A stretch of DNA of 64,000 nucleotides from Marinobacterium jannaschii DSM 6295 (GTDB taxonomy: Bacteria > Pseudomonadota > Gammaproteobacteria > Pseudomonadales > Balneatricaceae): assembly GCF_000620085.1 (NCBI RefSeq), contig NZ_JHVJ01000010.1, positions 124,001 through 188,000 on the forward strand. The letters are read 5' to 3'. Below are positions 12,182 through 20,575 of the stretch, in pieces. Below the pieces are notes generated by a model. It was not told the origin of the DNA. It made no database searches and saw only the letters and a list, made by a program, of their open reading frames with translations. Made by a program: the position numbers and the translations under genes. Position 1 is the stretch's first letter. Every line of letters begins with the position of its first letter.

Positions 12182-12502
12182 TTATTCCGCCAGGCCATCC
12201 CAGCGATAGTGTTTCATCTGAACCCTGCCATTGATCAGGCTGATCCCTTCCGCTTCCAGCCGTTCGCGCTGGCGTTTATAGCCGTCACTGTCGATCGGAA
12301 AGGAGATTCTGCCCTGTGCATTAATCACCCGGTGCCAGGGCAGGCTGGTGTCTTTCGGTAGCCGGCTCATGGTGCGGCCTACTGCTCGCGCCAGCCCGGG
12401 CAGGCCGGCAAGTTCGGCAACCTGACCATAGGAGGCGACTTTGCCATAAGGGATCTGGGCGACCACCTGCCAGAAGCGCTGCTGGTGTTCCTGGTTTGCC
12501 AT
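12182..12502 (-). CDS. Alkyltransferase-like protein (MGMT family, Cys replaced by Trp)
   Basis: This 106-residue protein is the DNA-binding half of O6-alkylguanine methyltransferase: QIPYGKVASYGQVAELAGLP and RAVGRTMS followed by the active-site region. The normal PCHRV reads PWHRV, so tryptophan replaces the alkyl-accepting cysteine. That is the signature of ATL (YbaZ/Atl1) proteins, which bind and flip alkylated guanine without repairing it and hand it to nucleotide excision repair. It therefore should not be annotated as an active methyltransferase. It is divergent from selO. Confidence 0.92.
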   Translation of the reverse strand: MANQEHQQRFWQVVAQIPYGKVASYGQVAELAGLPGLARAVGRTMSRLPKDTSLPWHRVINAQGRISFPIDSDGYKRQRERLEAEGISLINGRVQMKHYRWDGLAE

Positions 12503-12589
12503 CTTGTTGCTCCGACTGCGCTGATGATCATTTCAGGCTGTTATTACCTGAGTAATTTGCTAGGGTATAGCCTGTCTACAGGAGATATT

Positions 12590-14068
12590 ATGAGTGCTTC
12601 GCTTCACACACTGGAAGAGCTGAATTTTGACAACAGCTATACGGATTTTCCAGCCCACTTTTTCCAGCCCAAGCAACCGGAACCCCTTACTGATCCGTTT
12701 CTGATCAGTTTTAACCCGGAAGTTGCCAAGTTGCTGGATCTGGATCCCTGTCAGGCTCAGCCGGAGGCGCTGGCATACTATTTTGGTGGAGAGGGGCTGC
12801 TGCCGGGCAGCGAGCCGCTGGCGATGAAATATACCGGGCATCAGTTTGGCTACTATAACCCGGACCTGGGTGATGGCCGGGGGCTGTTGCTGGGCGAAGT
12901 GCTGAACAGTCAGGGCGAGCGCTGGGACCTGCATCTCAAAGGGGCCGGTAAGACGGCGTTTTCCCGCTTTGGCGACGGCCGGGCAGTGCTGCGCTCCAGT
13001 ATCCGTGAATACCTGATCAGCGAAGCGATGCATGGGCTTGGTATTCCGACGACCCGGGCCTTGTCCCTGGTCGGCAGCCGGGACCAGGTGATGCGAGAGG
13101 GGATGATGGAGCCCTGCGCGGCGGTGCTGCGGGTAACGCGTTGCCATATCCGTTTCGGGCACTTTGAGTGGCTTTACTACAGCAAACGCCATGAAGACCT
13201 CAAGCTGCTGGCCGACTATGCCATTGAGCGCTATTTCCCCTCGCTGCAGCAAGCCGAAAACCCCTATGCCGCGATGTTCTCCGAAGTACTGCAGCGCAGT
13301 GCCTCTCTGGTTGCACAGTGGCAGTGCTATGGCTTCGTTCATGCGGTACTGAATACCGATAATATGTCCCTGTTGGGTGAGACCTTCGATTACGGCCCGT
13401 TCAGCTTTATGGACAGCTATAACCCGGACTTGGTCAGCAACCATAACGATGATCAGGCGCGTTATGCGTTTGCCCGACAGCCTGCCATCGTGCAGTGGAA
13501 TCTGGCTTGCCTGGCCCAGGCTCTGCTGCCGCTGATCCCGCGGGAGTACCTTGAAGCTGAGCTAGAGCGCTTTCCCGGCCTGTATCAGGCCGCTGAGCTG
13601 ACGCTGATGCGCCGCCGTCTGGGACTTCAGCAGGAGCACGAAGGTGACCGGTCATTGCTTGAACAGCTGAAAACGCTGTTCACGGCGCAGCAGGTGGATA
13701 TGACCCGCTTCTTCCGGCAGCTCAGCTATTTCGATGACAGTGAGCCATCGCTGGAGCCGCTGTTCGGGCTAATTAGTACGCCTTCGGCGCTAAGTGACTG
13801 GCTGCGCCTCTATCGCCAACGCCTGATGCAGGAGCAGTGCTCCGAGGCTGAACGTAAAGCAGCGATGCTGGCGGTAAATCCGCGCCTGATCCTGCGTAAT
13901 TATATGGCGGAAGAGGCGATCCGGGCTGCGCATGAGGGGGACTTTGAGCCGGTCAGTCAACTGATGGGGCTGTTACGTGATCCATTTGCAGAGGTCGCAG
14001 GCGATGAGCGTTATTGCAAGGCTCCTCCTCAGTGGGCGGCAGCTATCTGCCTGACCTGCTCCTCCTGA
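12590..14068 (+). CDS. selO: Protein adenylyltransferase SelO (YdiU)
   Basis: SelO is a pseudokinase-fold enzyme that transfers AMP from ATP to serine, threonine or tyrosine of proteins and responds to redox stress. The typical opening ELNFDNSYTDFPAHFF is present. So are KYTGHQFGYYNPDLGDGR, HLKGAGKTAFSRFGDGRAVLRSSIREYL and VLNTDNMSLLGETFDYGPFSFMD, which supply nucleotide and metal contacts. The protein ends in CSS, as in the family. The ATG at 12590 after GGAG gives 492 residues. The open frame extends 35 codons further upstream, but that extension would overlap the ATL gene. Confidence 0.96.
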   Translation: MSASLHTLEELNFDNSYTDFPAHFFQPKQPEPLTDPFLISFNPEVAKLLDLDPCQAQPEALAYYFGGEGLLPGSEPLAMKYTGHQFGYYNPDLGDGRGLLLGEVLNSQGERWDLHLKGAGKTAFSRFGDGRAVLRSSIREYLISEAMHGLGIPTTRALSLVGSRDQVMREGMMEPCAAVLRVTRCHIRFGHFEWLYYSKRHEDLKLLADYAIERYFPSLQQAENPYAAMFSEVLQRSASLVAQWQCYGFVHAVLNTDNMSLLGETFDYGPFSFMDSYNPDLVSNHNDDQARYAFARQPAIVQWNLACLAQALLPLIPREYLEAELERFPGLYQAAELTLMRRRLGLQQEHEGDRSLLEQLKTLFTAQQVDMTRFFRQLSYFDDSEPSLEPLFGLISTPSALSDWLRLYRQRLMQEQCSEAERKAAMLAVNPRLILRNYMAEEAIRAAHEGDFEPVSQLMGLLRDPFAEVAGDERYCKAPPQWAAAICLTCSS

Positions 14069-14161
14069 GGGCTTTGTCGCGTCAGGCTGAAAGCACGTAT
14101 AACCCACACAAGTCCGCCCTGTGGATGCTGATGACAGCAGTCGTTACAGGGCGGTACCCGG

Positions 14162-14704
14162 CTACATATCCTGTATGTCAGGGATCAGCATCAGCAGGTC
14201 GGTAATGCCGACATCGATCTGTTGCTGGGAGAGCAGAGTAGTGACCTGACCGCGATGGTGGGTCTGATGGTTGAAAAAGTGCTGCAATAGCATGCCGAAG
14301 CGTTTCACCGACTCAACGCCTTTCATATTGGCGTAGTGAAGCGGCACATCCAGGTCGGCTTCAGTCAGCTCTTCACACCACTCAAGGATTAAGCTGTCGA
14401 TCAGCTCCCGCTCTATCCGCAGGCTTTCAAGATCACTGAATGCAATCTCGTTAAGGGATTGCGGCGCTGCTACGCTGGCGAGGGGCTGCAGGGCCTGAAA
14501 CTGTGCCGGGTGCTGGCTGAAACGTTTCAGCCAGATCTTATCGCCTGCCAGCAGATGATTCAGGGTGCCTGAAATAGAGTGGAAGTAAGCCCCCTGATCC
14601 TGATCCAGTACCTCCTGCGGCAGGCTTTCACAGACATCAAACAGGGTCTCATTCATCCACTGGTTGTAGCGGGCCATTAAACGGATATTGCTGAGTTCGC
14701 TCAT
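14162..14704 (-). CDS. DinB family protein
   Basis: A 180-residue four-helix-bundle protein of the DinB/YfiT superfamily. The metal-binding histidines are in TLNHLLAGDKIW and in HFFNHQTHHRGQ near the C-terminus. Members act as metal-dependent thiol transferases or damage-inducible proteins of unknown activity. The start at MSELSNIRLMARYNQWMNE follows AAGGAGT. It lies 13 bases after the truncated haemoglobin gene on the same strand, so the two are probably co-transcribed. Confidence 0.88.
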   Translation of the reverse strand: MSELSNIRLMARYNQWMNETLFDVCESLPQEVLDQDQGAYFHSISGTLNHLLAGDKIWLKRFSQHPAQFQALQPLASVAAPQSLNEIAFSDLESLRIERELIDSLILEWCEELTEADLDVPLHYANMKGVESVKRFGMLLQHFFNHQTHHRGQVTTLLSQQQIDVGITDLLMLIPDIQDM

Positions 14705-14717
14705 TGCCAGACTCCTT

Positions 14718-15143
14718 CTAGTCCCGGTTACGACAACGCTCCGCCGGGACAAATAGCTGTTCCATCAGGTAACTTTTAAACCCGTCGGCATACGGCTGGC
14801 TTTGCAGGGCTTTCTCCATGCACAGTAACCAGGCATCCCTTTCTTCGATACCAATATCGATATGGCTGTGAGCAGCGGGAATGCGTATCGGGCCATACTT
14901 CTCGCGATACAGTTTAGGCCCTCCGAGCCAACCGCACAGGAAGCGCGCCAGCTTATCGCGCGATTCGTTGAGCTGGGTCGGGTGCATCGCTCTTATTTTC
15001 GATGCCTGGGGCAGTTGCTCCATCTGATCGTAGAATGCATCGACCAGGCGGCGAATACCGTCTTCGCCTCCCGCAGCCTGAAAGGAGGTGTCGCCGCTAC
15101 CGTAAGCGGGTTGATTGCTGGAGTGGGGTTCTGATATCTGCAT
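14718..15143 (-). CDS. Group II truncated haemoglobin
   Basis: This 141-residue protein has the 2-on-2 globin pattern of trHbO. It shows a GGEDGIRRLVDAFYDQM start, then FLCGWLGGPKLYREKYG, then the proximal histidine region PAAHSHIDIGIEERDAWL with the group II tryptophan. It may bind oxygen or handle peroxide or nitric oxide in the cytosol; the ligand is not shown by the sequence. The start at MQISEPHSS is chosen because the longer open frame upstream overlaps DUF3301 and has no globin character. It forms a minus-strand run with the genes on either side. Confidence 0.92.
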   Translation of the reverse strand: MQISEPHSSNQPAYGSGDTSFQAAGGEDGIRRLVDAFYDQMEQLPQASKIRAMHPTQLNESRDKLARFLCGWLGGPKLYREKYGPIRIPAAHSHIDIGIEERDAWLLCMEKALQSQPYADGFKSYLMEQLFVPAERCRNRD

Positions 15144-15153
15144 TGTCTGAGCC

Positions 15154-15471
15154 TTAAATGCGGTATGCGCCGAGTTGTATGGTACTGAGTTTTTCCCCCA
15201 GCATGATGGTGCGCCCCTGAAAGCGGTCATCACCGGTGGCGGTAAACTCAAAGTTATAGGAACGCCAGAACCGCAGCTGGCCACTGTCATCGCGCTTCAG
15301 CCAGAAACCGCGCAGGCCGATACTGTCGTCCAGTAGCTGCACTTCCATCTCTTCGCAGTGGCGGCGGGTATGGCGCAGGGCCAGTTCCTTAACCTTCTGC
15401 GCCCGCCACCAGTGGTAGCCGGTGAGCATCATCAGGCAAAGCCATACCAGGTCGGTCATTTCGATATACAT
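15154..15471 (-). CDS. DUF3301 family protein
   Basis: A 105-residue protein with one N-terminal membrane segment (about 6-20, TDLVWLCLMMLTGYHWW). A basic stretch follows, with LALRHTRRHCEEMEVQLLDDSIGLRG, then a beta-rich tail (LRFWRSYNFEFTATGDDR). That layout is DUF3301, a conserved gammaproteobacterial family of unknown function. The ATG at 15471 follows AGGAAG. It lies 9 bases after the pseudouridine synthase on its 5' side, in a minus-strand operon starting at tlyA. Confidence 0.85.
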   Translation of the reverse strand: MYIEMTDLVWLCLMMLTGYHWWRAQKVKELALRHTRRHCEEMEVQLLDDSIGLRGFWLKRDDSGQLRFWRSYNFEFTATGDDRFQGRTIMLGEKLSTIQLGAYRI

Positions 15472-15480
15472 AGCGTCTTC

Positions 15481-16293
15481 CTAACTGAGCAGTGTCTCTA
15501 TCTTAACGTCGACATTCCGCGCTGTTAACGGGCAGATGAAGCTCAGGCGGTAAGCCACCAGCTGCAGCCCTGCGGTGTTCTTATTGCCTTTGCCGTAGCG
15601 GGGATCGCCCAGCAGCGGATGCCCGGCGTCAGCCAGGTGACGTCTGATCTGGTGTTTACGGCCGCTGTCGAGGCGAATATCCAGCAGGCTGCAATCATTG
15701 TCGTCATCGTAACTCAGGCGCTCAAAGCGGGTCGAGGCCGCCTTGCCGTCTAGCTTGCGCTCGATCCGGCCTTCTAGCCCAGTCCTGCCTTTAACCAGCG
15801 CTCGGTAATACTTACCGACCCGGTGTTGCTGGAACATCCGGCACAGGGCTGCCGCAGCCTTACCGTTGTGGGCCACGATGATCAGGCCCTCGGTTTCCCG
15901 GTCCAGCCGGTGTACAGACAGACAGTCTCGCCTGGGGCTCAGTTGCAGTTCGGCCTGGCGCAGAACCGAGTTGTGGTCGCCCCAGGGGCTGCTTTGGGAC
16001 AGCATGCCGGCCGCTTTGTGCCAGATGCTGTAGTCGTGCCGGTCTTCCACCAGTATCAGGGGAGGGGGCTGTTGTGCCAGAATCTGTTCATCGTAATGGA
16101 TCTCGACCCTGTCGCCGGGCAGGAGCTGACCGGTGGCACGCCGCAGGAACTTACGTTGCCGGCCGCGCTGATGAACCACTGCGCCTTTGTTCATTGCGTC
16201 TTTAATGCGTCCCTTGGGCAGGCCGGTTTCACTGGCAAGCAGTTCTGCAGCCGGGACTTTCTCGCAGACGCTGATCTTCTTTTCGATCTTCAT
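15481..16293 (-). CDS. RluA-family RNA pseudouridine synthase
   Basis: A 270-residue enzyme that isomerises uridine to pseudouridine in rRNA or tRNA. The N-terminal part (about 20-75) looks like an S4-type RNA-binding fold. The catalytic aspartate is in HRLDRETEGL. The closing segment RKHQIRRHLADAGHPLLGDPRYG is typical of RluA members. The target nucleotide cannot be assigned. It overlaps tlyA by four bases (ATGA), so translation is coupled. Confidence 0.9.
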   Translation of the reverse strand: MKIEKKISVCEKVPAAELLASETGLPKGRIKDAMNKGAVVHQRGRQRKFLRRATGQLLPGDRVEIHYDEQILAQQPPPLILVEDRHDYSIWHKAAGMLSQSSPWGDHNSVLRQAELQLSPRRDCLSVHRLDRETEGLIIVAHNGKAAAALCRMFQQHRVGKYYRALVKGRTGLEGRIERKLDGKAASTRFERLSYDDDNDCSLLDIRLDSGRKHQIRRHLADAGHPLLGDPRYGKGNKNTAGLQLVAYRLSFICPLTARNVDVKIETLLS

Positions 16294-17051
16294 GGTTGTT
16301 TGACAGCGATGATCAGGAACTCGGTATTCCCATCGCCGCCCTTGATCGGGCTTTCAAACCAGGCCTCCACCTTCAGGCCAAGTTCTGTGCAGCACTGGCG
16401 GATATTCTTCTCCACCACCGGATAGAGGCTGCTATCGCGCACAATCCCCCCACGGCCGATGCCCTCCTTACCGACTTCAAACTGCGGCTTAACCAGGCTG
16501 ATCAGGTAGCCTTGGTCGGCGATCAGCTGGGCAAGGCCGGGCAGAATCTTGGTCTGGGAGATAAAGGAGACATCCATCACGGCCAGGTCAAAGCCGTTAC
16601 CGCCACTCTCTGCACGCAGCTGCTCGATCGGCATATCGCGGCCGTTCACTCCTTCATGGCAGGTTACGCGCGGATCATTGCGCAGACGATCAATCAACTG
16701 GTCATGGCCAACCTCGATCCCCACCACCCGGGCCGCTCCGGACTGCAGCAGGCAGTCGGTAAAGCCGCCGGTGGATTGCCCTACATCAATGGCGACTTTG
16801 TGCTGAAGATCCAGCCCGAGATACTGCAGGGCCTTCAGCAGCTTGAGCGCACCACGAGAGGCGTAGCGATCAGCTTCATCCGGTGTGACTTCGAACTCGG
16901 TATCGGGGTCCAGCTTCAGGCCGGGCTTGCTCAGGGGCAGCCATTGCGTGCCCTGGCGGTATTTGACTTTGCCGGCCTTAAGCAGGCGTTGGGCATGGGT
17001 GCGGGACTGGGCCAGACCCTGTTCTACCAGTAGCAGATCTGCGCGTTGCAT
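16290..17051 (-). CDS. tlyA: TlyA-family rRNA 2'-O-methyltransferase
   Basis: TlyA proteins methylate ribose in 16S and sometimes 23S rRNA; loss causes capreomycin resistance in some bacteria. The N-terminal S4 domain is MQRADLLLVEQGLAQSRTHA. A FtsJ-like methyltransferase domain follows, with AIDVGQSTGGFTDCLLQ as the AdoMet loop, then AVMDVSFIS and LVKPQFEVG. Its 253 residues fit the family. It is the first gene of the minus-strand run down to dinB. The target base is inferred from family only. Confidence 0.92.
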   Translation of the reverse strand: MQRADLLLVEQGLAQSRTHAQRLLKAGKVKYRQGTQWLPLSKPGLKLDPDTEFEVTPDEADRYASRGALKLLKALQYLGLDLQHKVAIDVGQSTGGFTDCLLQSGAARVVGIEVGHDQLIDRLRNDPRVTCHEGVNGRDMPIEQLRAESGGNGFDLAVMDVSFISQTKILPGLAQLIADQGYLISLVKPQFEVGKEGIGRGGIVRDSSLYPVVEKNIRQCCTELGLKVEAWFESPIKGGDGNTEFLIIAVKQP

Positions 17052-17298
17052 CTATGGGATTCCGATCGACAAATAGCGGGCCATTATAGGCAGCCGAGCA
17101 CCGATTCGATAGCGCTATTGGCCGAGAAAAAGGGAGAGGAGGGAGCCGCCTGAGGGCAGGCGGCTGGGAAAGCAGAGATGGGAACATCTCATATCCGAGC
17201 AGGCCTGTGGGGAGGCTTACCCGGACGCATTCATACTAGGCGTTTTGTCTGAAATCAAACTGAAAACCCGACAGGGGTTTTCCGGCCGGTGGATAAAC
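17052..17298. other. Intergenic region upstream of tlyA
   Basis: Non-coding stretch that must hold the tlyA promoter on the minus strand. I see no further gene or clear element in it. It merges into the terminator hairpin that follows agcS. Confidence 0.4.
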
Positions 17299-17330
17299 GC
17301 AAAGACCCCTGCCGGAGCAGGGGTCTTTGC
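17299..17330 (-). terminator. Terminator of the agcS gene
   Basis: A perfect 14 bp inverted repeat (17299-17312 with 17317-17330) with a CGGA loop lies about 60 bases past the agcS stop. Only a short U-rich run follows on the minus strand (GTTTATCC); on the plus strand a looser T-rich stretch follows. It may work in both directions. Confidence 0.75.
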
Positions 17331-17389
17331 GTCTTTTGCTACTTCTTTTACAGCAGCGCTTCAGCCGGGCTGAAACACTTCAGAGCAGG

Positions 17390-18766
17390 TTATTTGTTCT
17401 GGGGTGCCGCCTGTCCGGACTGGCGAGCGAAGTATTCGCGGGTCAGCGAGAATACAACCGGGCTCAGCAGTGCCAAGGCGATCAGGTTAGGCAGTGCCAT
17501 CATCGCGTTCAGCGTGTCGGCTACCAGCCATACGAAATCCAGGCTCAGAGTCGCGCCGAAGAATACCGCCAGGATCCACAGCACGCGGTACGGTTTAATC
17601 GCTTTCACACCGAACAGGAATTCGATACAGCGTTCGCCGTAGAAAGACCAGCCGATAATAGTGGTGAAGGCGAAGATAGCCAGAGAGATAGCCACCAGAT
17701 AGTTACCGACACCCGGCAGTGCTGCTGCGAAGGCGGCAGAGGTCAGGGCCGCACCGGATTCACCGCTGGTCCAGAGACCGGAGGATACGATCACCAGACC
17801 GGTGATAGTACAAACGATGATGGTATCCAGGAAGGTACCCAGCATCGCAATCAGGCCCTGACGGACAGGATCTTTAGTCTGCGCGGCAGCATGAGCGATA
17901 GGTGCAGAACCCAGGCCGGCTTCGTTGGAGAAGACACCACGGGCCACACCGAAACGGATCGCTGCCCATACGGCTGCACCGGCGAAACCGCCTTCAGCTG
18001 CATGACCGGTGAAGGCACTGTCGATGATCAGGGCGAACGCAGGACCAATCTGGTCAGCGTTGATGCTCAGAACCACCAGGCCGGAAACGATGTAAGCAAC
18101 CGCCATCAGAGGCACCAGAGCACCAGCAACAGAACCGATACGCTTGATACCGCCAATCAGTACCGCACCCACCAGTACCATAGCAACAAGGCCAGTTACA
18201 TAAGCAGGGACGGAGAAATTCGCTTCAATGACCTGAGCGATGGAGTTGGACTGTACCGTGTTACCGATACCGAAGCCTGCCACCGCACCGAAGACGGCGA
18301 ACGCAGTACCCAGCCAGGCCCACTTTTTGCCCAGACCGTTTTTGATGTAGTACATCGGGCCACCAACGTGGTTACCCTCTTCATCGACTTCACGGTATTT
18401 AACGGCCAGTACGGCCTCGGAATATTTGGTAGCCATACCTACCAGAGCAGTCAGCCACATCCAGAACAGGGCGCCCGGGCCCCCGAGGAATACAGCGGTA
18501 GCTACACCTGCGATGTTACCGGTACCCACAGTCGCGGACATTGCGGTCATCAGAGCCTGATACGGTGGAATCTCACCGTTGTCTTCTTCGTCAGAGCCCG
18601 CCTTACGGCCGCCCCACAACAGTTTGAAGCCAGTACCAAGCTTTAGGATAGGCATCAGGCGTAAGCCGATGCTCAGAAAGAAGCCAACACCAAGAATGGC
18701 GATCAGCATTGGGGCACCCCAGACGATGCCGTTAATCGTACCGATAAAGGAACTTATCGCTTCCAT
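17390..18766 (-). CDS. Alanine/glycine:cation symporter (AGCS family)
   Basis: A 458-residue inner-membrane carrier with about eleven membrane segments that imports alanine or glycine, often D- as well as L-, with Na+ or H+. Family signatures include ALMTAMSATVGTGNIAGVATA and GVFSNEAGLGSAPIAHAAA. A GPMYYIKNGLG segment is also present. It lies 178 bases downstream of D-serine dehydratase on the same strand and close to the D-alanine genes, so import of D-amino acids is a reasonable inference. Confidence 0.93.
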   Translation of the reverse strand: MEAISSFIGTINGIVWGAPMLIAILGVGFFLSIGLRLMPILKLGTGFKLLWGGRKAGSDEEDNGEIPPYQALMTAMSATVGTGNIAGVATAVFLGGPGALFWMWLTALVGMATKYSEAVLAVKYREVDEEGNHVGGPMYYIKNGLGKKWAWLGTAFAVFGAVAGFGIGNTVQSNSIAQVIEANFSVPAYVTGLVAMVLVGAVLIGGIKRIGSVAGALVPLMAVAYIVSGLVVLSINADQIGPAFALIIDSAFTGHAAEGGFAGAAVWAAIRFGVARGVFSNEAGLGSAPIAHAAAQTKDPVRQGLIAMLGTFLDTIIVCTITGLVIVSSGLWTSGESGAALTSAAFAAALPGVGNYLVAISLAIFAFTTIIGWSFYGERCIEFLFGVKAIKPYRVLWILAVFFGATLSLDFVWLVADTLNAMMALPNLIALALLSPVVFSLTREYFARQSGQAAPQNK

Positions 18767-18801
18767 TTAAGGAACCTCCCCTTGTTATTTTTATATGCGG
18801 A

Positions 18802-18820
18802 GAAGGCCTTGTGGGCCTTC
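18802..18820 (-). promoter_or_regulatory. Hairpin between dsdA and agcS
   Basis: A perfect 7 bp inverted repeat (18802-18808 with 18814-18820) lies in the 178-base gap between dsdA and agcS. No clear T-run follows it, so it could be a weak dsdA terminator or part of the agcS leader. Confidence 0.4.
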
Positions 18821-18944
18821 GATCGCTGTCTGTGAATTGTTTCACAGGGACTTATGTAGGAAACCAAAATCTACTTTAGAACATAAGTTTCTTAAGTGAG
18901 TCATAGTTTCTGATAGTGAAAGCTATAGTTATTTGAGAAATTTT

Positions 18945-20258
18945 TCAAATAGTATTTTTAATAGCCTGCTCGAGATAGTGCTGATACTCCTGTTCTGGCA
19001 CCAGTGAGCCACCGGTGGTCCAGATCAGGTGAGTGATCCGGTTTTCCTGTCCGATAAGCCCCTGCTGCTGCAGATAACGCTGCCCGGCATCAGTATTGAG
19101 CATAGCTGGCCCTGAGCAGCCTGCCGCCGCAGAAGGCTCGACTTCAATGTTTTCCCGTTCTTTCAGTGCCAGCAGTGAGCGGTAGAGGCTGTGATCCGCC
19201 ACCGTGTACACGCCCGAGACCTGGTGACGCACCGAATCGCAGACCCATTGCGCCGCTGTGCCGACAGCCAGGCCGTCGGCATCGGTAGCAATGCTGAGGC
19301 CGAAATCATACACCGGTATTGGTGTGCTGCCGGGTTCGCCGGCAAGTCCCAGCATCATGCAGGGCGCCTGGGTGGGTTCGGCAAAGAAGCAGTGCACATG
19401 CTCGCCAAACAGCTGCTTCAGGCCAAAAGTGATACCGCCCGGCGCACCGCCAACGCCGGCGGGTAGGTAGACAAACAGCGGGTGCGCGGCATCCACCGGA
19501 ATCCTGGCGCTTTCCAGTTGTTGCTGCAGGCGTCGGGCCGCGACCGCATACCCCATGAACAGGCGTGGTGAGTTCTCGTCGTCCACGAAGTAGCTACGCG
19601 GGTTGGCATCAGACTGGGCGCGGCCTGCAGCCACCGCGGCACCGTAGTCGGCATCATGTTCTACTACTGTAACGCCGCGATTTCTCAGGCGTTGTTTTTT
19701 CCATTCCTTGGCATCGCTGGACATATGTACGCTGGTGCTGAAGCCTAGCGCAGCGCCGATAATGCCGATGCTCAGGCCCAGGTTGCCGGTGCTGCCGACT
19801 GCCAGGTTGTGGCTTGCGAATAGCTGGCGTGCTGCATCGCGGCCAAGTTTCCGATAGTCGTCAGTGGTACTACTGATCAACTGAGCCTGCAAGGCCAGTT
19901 CTTCCGCCAGGCAGAGTACTTCGTGGATGCCGCCACGGGCTTTAATCGAACCGGCGACCGGCAGGCTGTGGTCGGCTTTCAGCAGCAGGCGTCCACCCTT
20001 GGTGTCTATAGTTTCGTTTAAGAAACTTGTTTCTAATAATGGAGATTCGATCAGCCCCTCTGAGGCCCGCAGTTCGGGAAACAGATCGCTCAGCAATGGC
20101 GCAAAGCGAAGCAGGCGCGCCTCTGCATCATCTATCCCGGCGAGGGCAGGCTGGCTTGGCGAGGCGTTCTGGTCGCCAAGGCGTGGATTAAGCCAAAGCA
20201 GGGGGCTGTTGCTGCGCAGCGCCTGCTGCTCTTCGGTGCTCAGGGACAGTAAGCTCAT
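18945..20258 (-). CDS. dsdA: D-serine ammonia-lyase (D-serine dehydratase)
   Basis: DsdA converts D-serine to pyruvate and ammonia using pyridoxal phosphate. The PLP lysine is K106 in HSLPVAGSIKARGG, and GSTGNLGLSIGIIGAALG forms the phosphate-binding loop. PAGVGGAPGGITFGLK and the FAEPTQAPCMMLG segment are also family features. At 437 residues it is full length. It is divergent from a LysR regulator, the arrangement seen for dsdA and dsdC in E. coli. D-serine would serve as carbon and nitrogen source or be detoxified. Confidence 0.96.
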   Translation of the reverse strand: MSLLSLSTEEQQALRSNSPLLWLNPRLGDQNASPSQPALAGIDDAEARLLRFAPLLSDLFPELRASEGLIESPLLETSFLNETIDTKGGRLLLKADHSLPVAGSIKARGGIHEVLCLAEELALQAQLISSTTDDYRKLGRDAARQLFASHNLAVGSTGNLGLSIGIIGAALGFSTSVHMSSDAKEWKKQRLRNRGVTVVEHDADYGAAVAAGRAQSDANPRSYFVDDENSPRLFMGYAVAARRLQQQLESARIPVDAAHPLFVYLPAGVGGAPGGITFGLKQLFGEHVHCFFAEPTQAPCMMLGLAGEPGSTPIPVYDFGLSIATDADGLAVGTAAQWVCDSVRHQVSGVYTVADHSLYRSLLALKERENIEVEPSAAAGCSGPAMLNTDAGQRYLQQQGLIGQENRITHLIWTTGGSLVPEQEYQHYLEQAIKNTI

Positions 20259-20575
20259 CAGGTCTCTCCGGTGATTGTTGTTATAGGACGTCTTGAATCA
20301 ACTTCCCGGCCATTCTGGCTTTAGGGCGGGGCAGGGGACAAACGATAGTTGGTCAACAGCGCTATAGCCTGGCTAAAGTGTCGGTTGCTCTCATTTATAC
20401 GCTGGCGCCTTGTGCAGCGACTGTCGAACGGCCGCCGGACTGGCTGTTTCTACGTGTGATTGCTGATATCACAGCGCCGCCACTGTTCAGTAAACTTATG
20501 CCAGATTACCCTTACCAGCGTTTTTTAATGGCCACAGAGCGGTTGTGACAGCGCTATTTCCACAGGTGGTTTGCG
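20259..20575. promoter_or_regulatory. Divergent promoter region of dsdA and its LysR gene
   Basis: A 317-base gap between divergent start codons. LysR proteins normally bind such a region; I can see no unambiguous T-N11-A operator or promoter. No gene is evident. Confidence 0.5.

Noticed and set aside
14014-14205. 63-codon frame overlapping the end of selO
   Set aside because: Overlaps the conserved selO C-terminus and the dinB gene; no support.
17327-18646. 439-codon plus-strand frame over the AGCS symporter gene
   Set aside because: The product is a low-complexity polar sequence typical of reverse-strand reading of membrane protein genes.
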